DNA from: Rhodanobacter sp. C03
GTDB lineage: Bacteria > Pseudomonadota > Gammaproteobacteria > Xanthomonadales > Rhodanobacteraceae
NCBI RefSeq assembly: GCF_002001175.1
Contig: NZ_MUNT01000001.1
Location: 1,116,001-1,180,000 of the forward strand
Reading direction: 5' to 3'
Length of the DNA: 64,000 bases
In this document: piece by piece, positions 61,543 to 64,000 of the stretch
Position numbering within the stretch: the stretch's first letter is position 1
Layout: each line of letters opens with the position of its first letter
Position numbers and translations under genes: made by a program
Notes under the pieces: model-generated
Seen by the model: only the letters and a program-made list of their open reading frames with translations
The model's database searches: none
Told to the model about the DNA's origin: nothing

Positions 61543-63108
61543 ATGCGGCGCATGAGGGGTAACCTGAACAACTTGGGTGGTTTTGTCATCGCCGCGGTGC
61601 TGGCGGCGCTGCCACTTTGTGCGGTGCAGGCCGCCGATTTGCAGCATGCGCGCGTCTGGGCTGGCCCCGACTACACCCGCGTCGTGCTGGATGCCTCCGG
61701 CCCCCTGCAATACACGATTAGCCAGACTGACGGCCAGATCGTGGTGGACCTGCCTGACAGCCAGGCCACTGGCGCTTTTTCCGACCCTGTCGCGCAGGGA
61801 CTGTTCCGCGGCATGAGTCATGCCCGTATCGGTGATCGGCTCCAGTTGACCGCAAAGGTGGTTCCGGGCAGTCGCCTGAAGAGCTTCGTGCTGAAGCCGA
61901 CCAGCGGCACGGATTACCGGCTGGTGCTCGATTTTTATCCGGACGGTGGCAACACCGCCACGTCCATCGCCACCACGCAGCCCGAGGCCCCCGCGAAATT
62001 GGTGGAGCCGGCCGTCGCGCCGATGGTTTCGGCCAGCTCAGCGGTCGTGCTGCCGCAACGACGCGGCAGCTCCTCGCACAGCAGCCGCGCGGCGACCGAG
62101 CAGGCGGCGGCCCTGCTGAACGGTCAGCGCAATGTGATCATCGCGATCGATGCCGGTCACGGCGGCAAGGATCAGGGTGCGCATGGCCCCGGTGGCACGC
62201 TGGAAAAGAATGTGACGCTGGCTGTGGCGCGTGATCTGGCCGCCCAGATCAATCGCCAGCCGGGCATGAAGGCCGTGCTGACGCGCGACGGTGACTATTT
62301 CATCGACCTCAAGCGTCGCTATGAGATTGCGCGTGAGAACAATGCCGACCTGTTCGTGGCGATCCATGCGGACTCCTTCACCAGCGATGACGCCAAGGGT
62401 TCGTCGGTGTGGGTGCTGTCGCCCCGCGGCAAGACCAATGAGGCGGCACGCTGGCTGGCCGACCGCGAAAACCGCGCCGACCTGATCGGCGGCACCACGC
62501 TGGATGATAAGGACGACGGGCTGGCCAAGGTGCTGCTGGATCTGCAGCAGGGCTGGGCGATGCAGGCCAGTGAAGTGGTGGCCGGCAACGTGCTCAGGGC
62601 GCTGGGCCAGCTCGGCCCGACCCATCGTGGTTATGTCGAGCGTGCCAATTTCGTGGTGCTGCGCTCGCCGGACGTCCCGTCGATCCTGGTCGAGACCGCG
62701 TTCATCAGCAATCCGGACGAGGAACGCAGACTGCGCGATCCGGCGCATCAGAATCAGCTTGCCGAGGCCGTGATGGGCGGCGTGAAGAATTATTTCGAAT
62801 CGACACCACCACCGGGCACCTGGTTTGCGGCGCAGGCAGCGCGCCGCAACGGCACCCAGCTGGCATCGAACAGGCCGGATGGCGACGACAGCGGCATGGC
62901 TGCAAAGCCGGTCGGTACCGCGCTGACCAGCAATGCCTCGCCACCCGCGGATGCGGGTGTGCGCGATCTGCATCGGGTGGGGCAGGGTGAAAGCCTGCGC
63001 AGCATCGCGCGCCAGTACGGCATCAGTATCGGTGCGTTGAAGAATGCCAACCAGCTGAATACCGACACGGTACATGCCGGTACTGTCTTGACCATACCGA
63101 CGGGCTGA
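61543..63108 (+). CDS. amiC: N-acetylmuramoyl-L-alanine amidase with AMIN and LysM domains
   Basis: About 521 residues. The start is uncertain: ATG 61543 and ATG 61552 both lead into the signal peptide (GGFVIAAVLAALPLCAVQAAD). Then an AMIN domain (about 35-130), a Ser/Ala linker, and the Amidase_3 zinc domain from IIAIDAGHGGKDQGA with E in TLEKNVTLAVA, H in FVAIHADSF and the catalytic Glu in SILVETAFISNP. A C-terminal LysM (GQGESLRSIARQYGISIGAL) ends the protein. It splits septal peptidoglycan during cell separation. The AmiB/AmiC distinction is not certain; a LysM tail is more AmiB-like. Confidence 0.88.
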   Translation: MRRMRGNLNNLGGFVIAAVLAALPLCAVQAADLQHARVWAGPDYTRVVLDASGPLQYTISQTDGQIVVDLPDSQATGAFSDPVAQGLFRGMSHARIGDRLQLTAKVVPGSRLKSFVLKPTSGTDYRLVLDFYPDGGNTATSIATTQPEAPAKLVEPAVAPMVSASSAVVLPQRRGSSSHSSRAATEQAAALLNGQRNVIIAIDAGHGGKDQGAHGPGGTLEKNVTLAVARDLAAQINRQPGMKAVLTRDGDYFIDLKRRYEIARENNADLFVAIHADSFTSDDAKGSSVWVLSPRGKTNEAARWLADRENRADLIGGTTLDDKDDGLAKVLLDLQQGWAMQASEVVAGNVLRALGQLGPTHRGYVERANFVVLRSPDVPSILVETAFISNPDEERRLRDPAHQNQLAEAVMGGVKNYFESTPPPGTWFAAQAARRNGTQLASNRPDGDDSGMAAKPVGTALTSNASPPADAGVRDLHRVGQGESLRSIARQYGISIGALKNANQLNTDTVHAGTVLTIPTG

Positions 63109-63168
63109 TCGCGCCCGTCGTCATTATCCAGCGGCGGCCCGATCCGCGTTCGCTGCTAAAGTTCGCGG

Positions 63169-64000
63169 ATGACTGTGATCCGCGTATTGCCCCCAGAACT
63201 CATCAACCAGATCGCCGCCGGCGAGGTCATCGAACGGCCGTCCTCGGTAGTGAAGGAGCTGGTCGAGAACAGCCTCGACGCCGGCGCCAGCCGTATCGAG
63301 GTGGATATCGAGGCCGGCGGAGCGCGCTTGATCCGCGTGCGCGACGATGGCGACGGCATCCATGTCGACGAGCTGCCATTGGCTGTGGCCTCGCACGCGA
63401 CCAGCAAGATCGGCAGCTTCGACGACCTGGAACACGTCGCCAGCATGGGCTTCCGTGGCGAGGCGCTGGCCTCGGTGTCGTCGGTGTCGCGCTTCGCGCT
63501 GACCTCGCGGACACGCGGGCAGGATGCCGCGTTCCGCATCGAGGTCGACAGCGGCAAGTTGCAGGCAGCGCGCCCGGCGCAGCATCCGCAGGGCACCAGC
63601 GTGGAGGTACGCGACCTGTTCTACAACGTACCGGCGCGCCGGAAGTTCATGCGTGCCGAGCGCACCGAATTCGCGCATATCGACGACCTGCTGAAATCGC
63701 TGGCACTGGCGCGTGGATCGGTGGAGTTCCGGCTCAGCCACAACGGCAAACCGGTGCGCGTATGGAAGGCCGCCCGCAACGAGCAGGCCGAGCTGCAACG
63801 GGTGGCCGAGGTGCTGGGCGAGGAATTTCCAGCGCAGAGCCTGCGCATCGATCACGCCATGGCCGGCCTGCATCTGTCTGGCTGGGTCGGTTTGCCGACC
63901 GCTTCGCGCGCACAGGCCGACTCGCAGTATTTTTACGTCAATGGCCGGCTGGTGCGTGATCGCATCGTTGCCCATGCGGTGCGTCAGGCTTATGCGGACG
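63169..64000 (+). CDS. mutL: DNA mismatch repair protein MutL (3' end outside window)
   Basis: The first 277 codons are present. The GHKL ATPase is complete: [20 protein letters not shown], the metal Asn/Asp in [34 protein letters not shown] and [11 protein letters not shown]. The second domain runs to the window edge ([12 protein letters not shown]). MutL links MutS to the strand nick. It follows amiC by 60 bp, the conserved order. Confidence 0.97.
   Translation, partial: MTVIRVLPPELINQIAAGEVIERPSSVVKELVENSLDAGASRIEVDIEAGGARLIRVRDDGDGIHVDELPLAVASHATSKIGSFDDLEHVASMGFRGEALASVSSVSRFALTSRTRGQDAAFRIEVDSGKLQAARPAQHPQGTSVEVRDLFYNVPARRKFMRAERTEFAHIDDLLKSLALARGSVEFRLSHNGKPVRVWKAARNEQAELQRVAEVLGEEFPAQSLRIDHAMAGLHLSGWVGLPTASRAQADSQYFYVNGRLVRDRIVAHAVRQAYAD

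Overview
The window is high-GC gammaproteobacterial chromosome of the Xanthomonadales/Lysobacterales type, most likely a member of the Rhodanobacteraceae such as Rhodanobacter or Dyella. This rests on the Xanthomonas-style suf operon with its Rrf2 regulator, the short BamC, the PIN-PhoH fusion, the aminotransferase and NAD-type isocitrate dehydrogenase, and frequent GTG/TTG starts. The taxonomy is an inference from gene content; no rRNA is present.

Bases 1 to about 7034 look like the right-hand part of a genomic island. They hold the 5' end of a LexA-like repressor gene, a divergent pair matching the Bacillus mitomycin-repair genes mrfA-mrfB, a long gene-poor stretch, a membrane coiled-coil protein of unknown role, and a protein with the HUH and YxxK motifs of rolling-circle replication initiators. 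The island ends at an isolated 3' half of a tRNA gene (7003-7034), a typical tyrosine-recombinase attachment scar. A perfect 20-bp palindrome (150-169) between the lexA-like gene and mrfAB is the probable operator.

From 7.1 kb onward the window is core genome. In order: an unknown conserved protein; serA and a divergent D-2-hydroxyglutarate dehydrogenase; proline iminopeptidase; upp; psiF; a class III aminotransferase; an ABC-2 exporter with a DesKR-type two-component system; queA-tgt; yajC-secD-secF; murU-amgK (peptidoglycan recycling); amtB-glnK behind a sigma-54 promoter; sufR-sufB-(lipoprotein)-sufC-sufD-sufS; lpxH-ppi; ppx, ppk, phoR, phoB (polyphosphate and phosphate control); bepA; grxC with an AhpD-like partner; isocitrate dehydrogenase; an ECF41 sigma factor with its AhpD-like target; lpxO; a methyltransferase; PIN-PhoH; bcp; gcvR; dapA-bamC; fdxA; tRNA-Glu; pcnB-folK-panB-panC-panD; queG; nnrD-tsaE-amiC-mutL (mutL runs off the end).

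The main observations are: (1) the LexA-like/MrfAB repair cassette with its palindrome inside a tRNA-bounded island; (2) a lipoprotein gene set between sufB and sufC with ATGA overlaps on both sides; (3) two matches to the ECF41 promoter pair, one before the sigma gene and one inside its 3' end facing the adjacent AhpD-like gene; (4) a clear sigma-54 promoter for glnK-amtB; (5) a palindrome before the ABC-DesKR operon.
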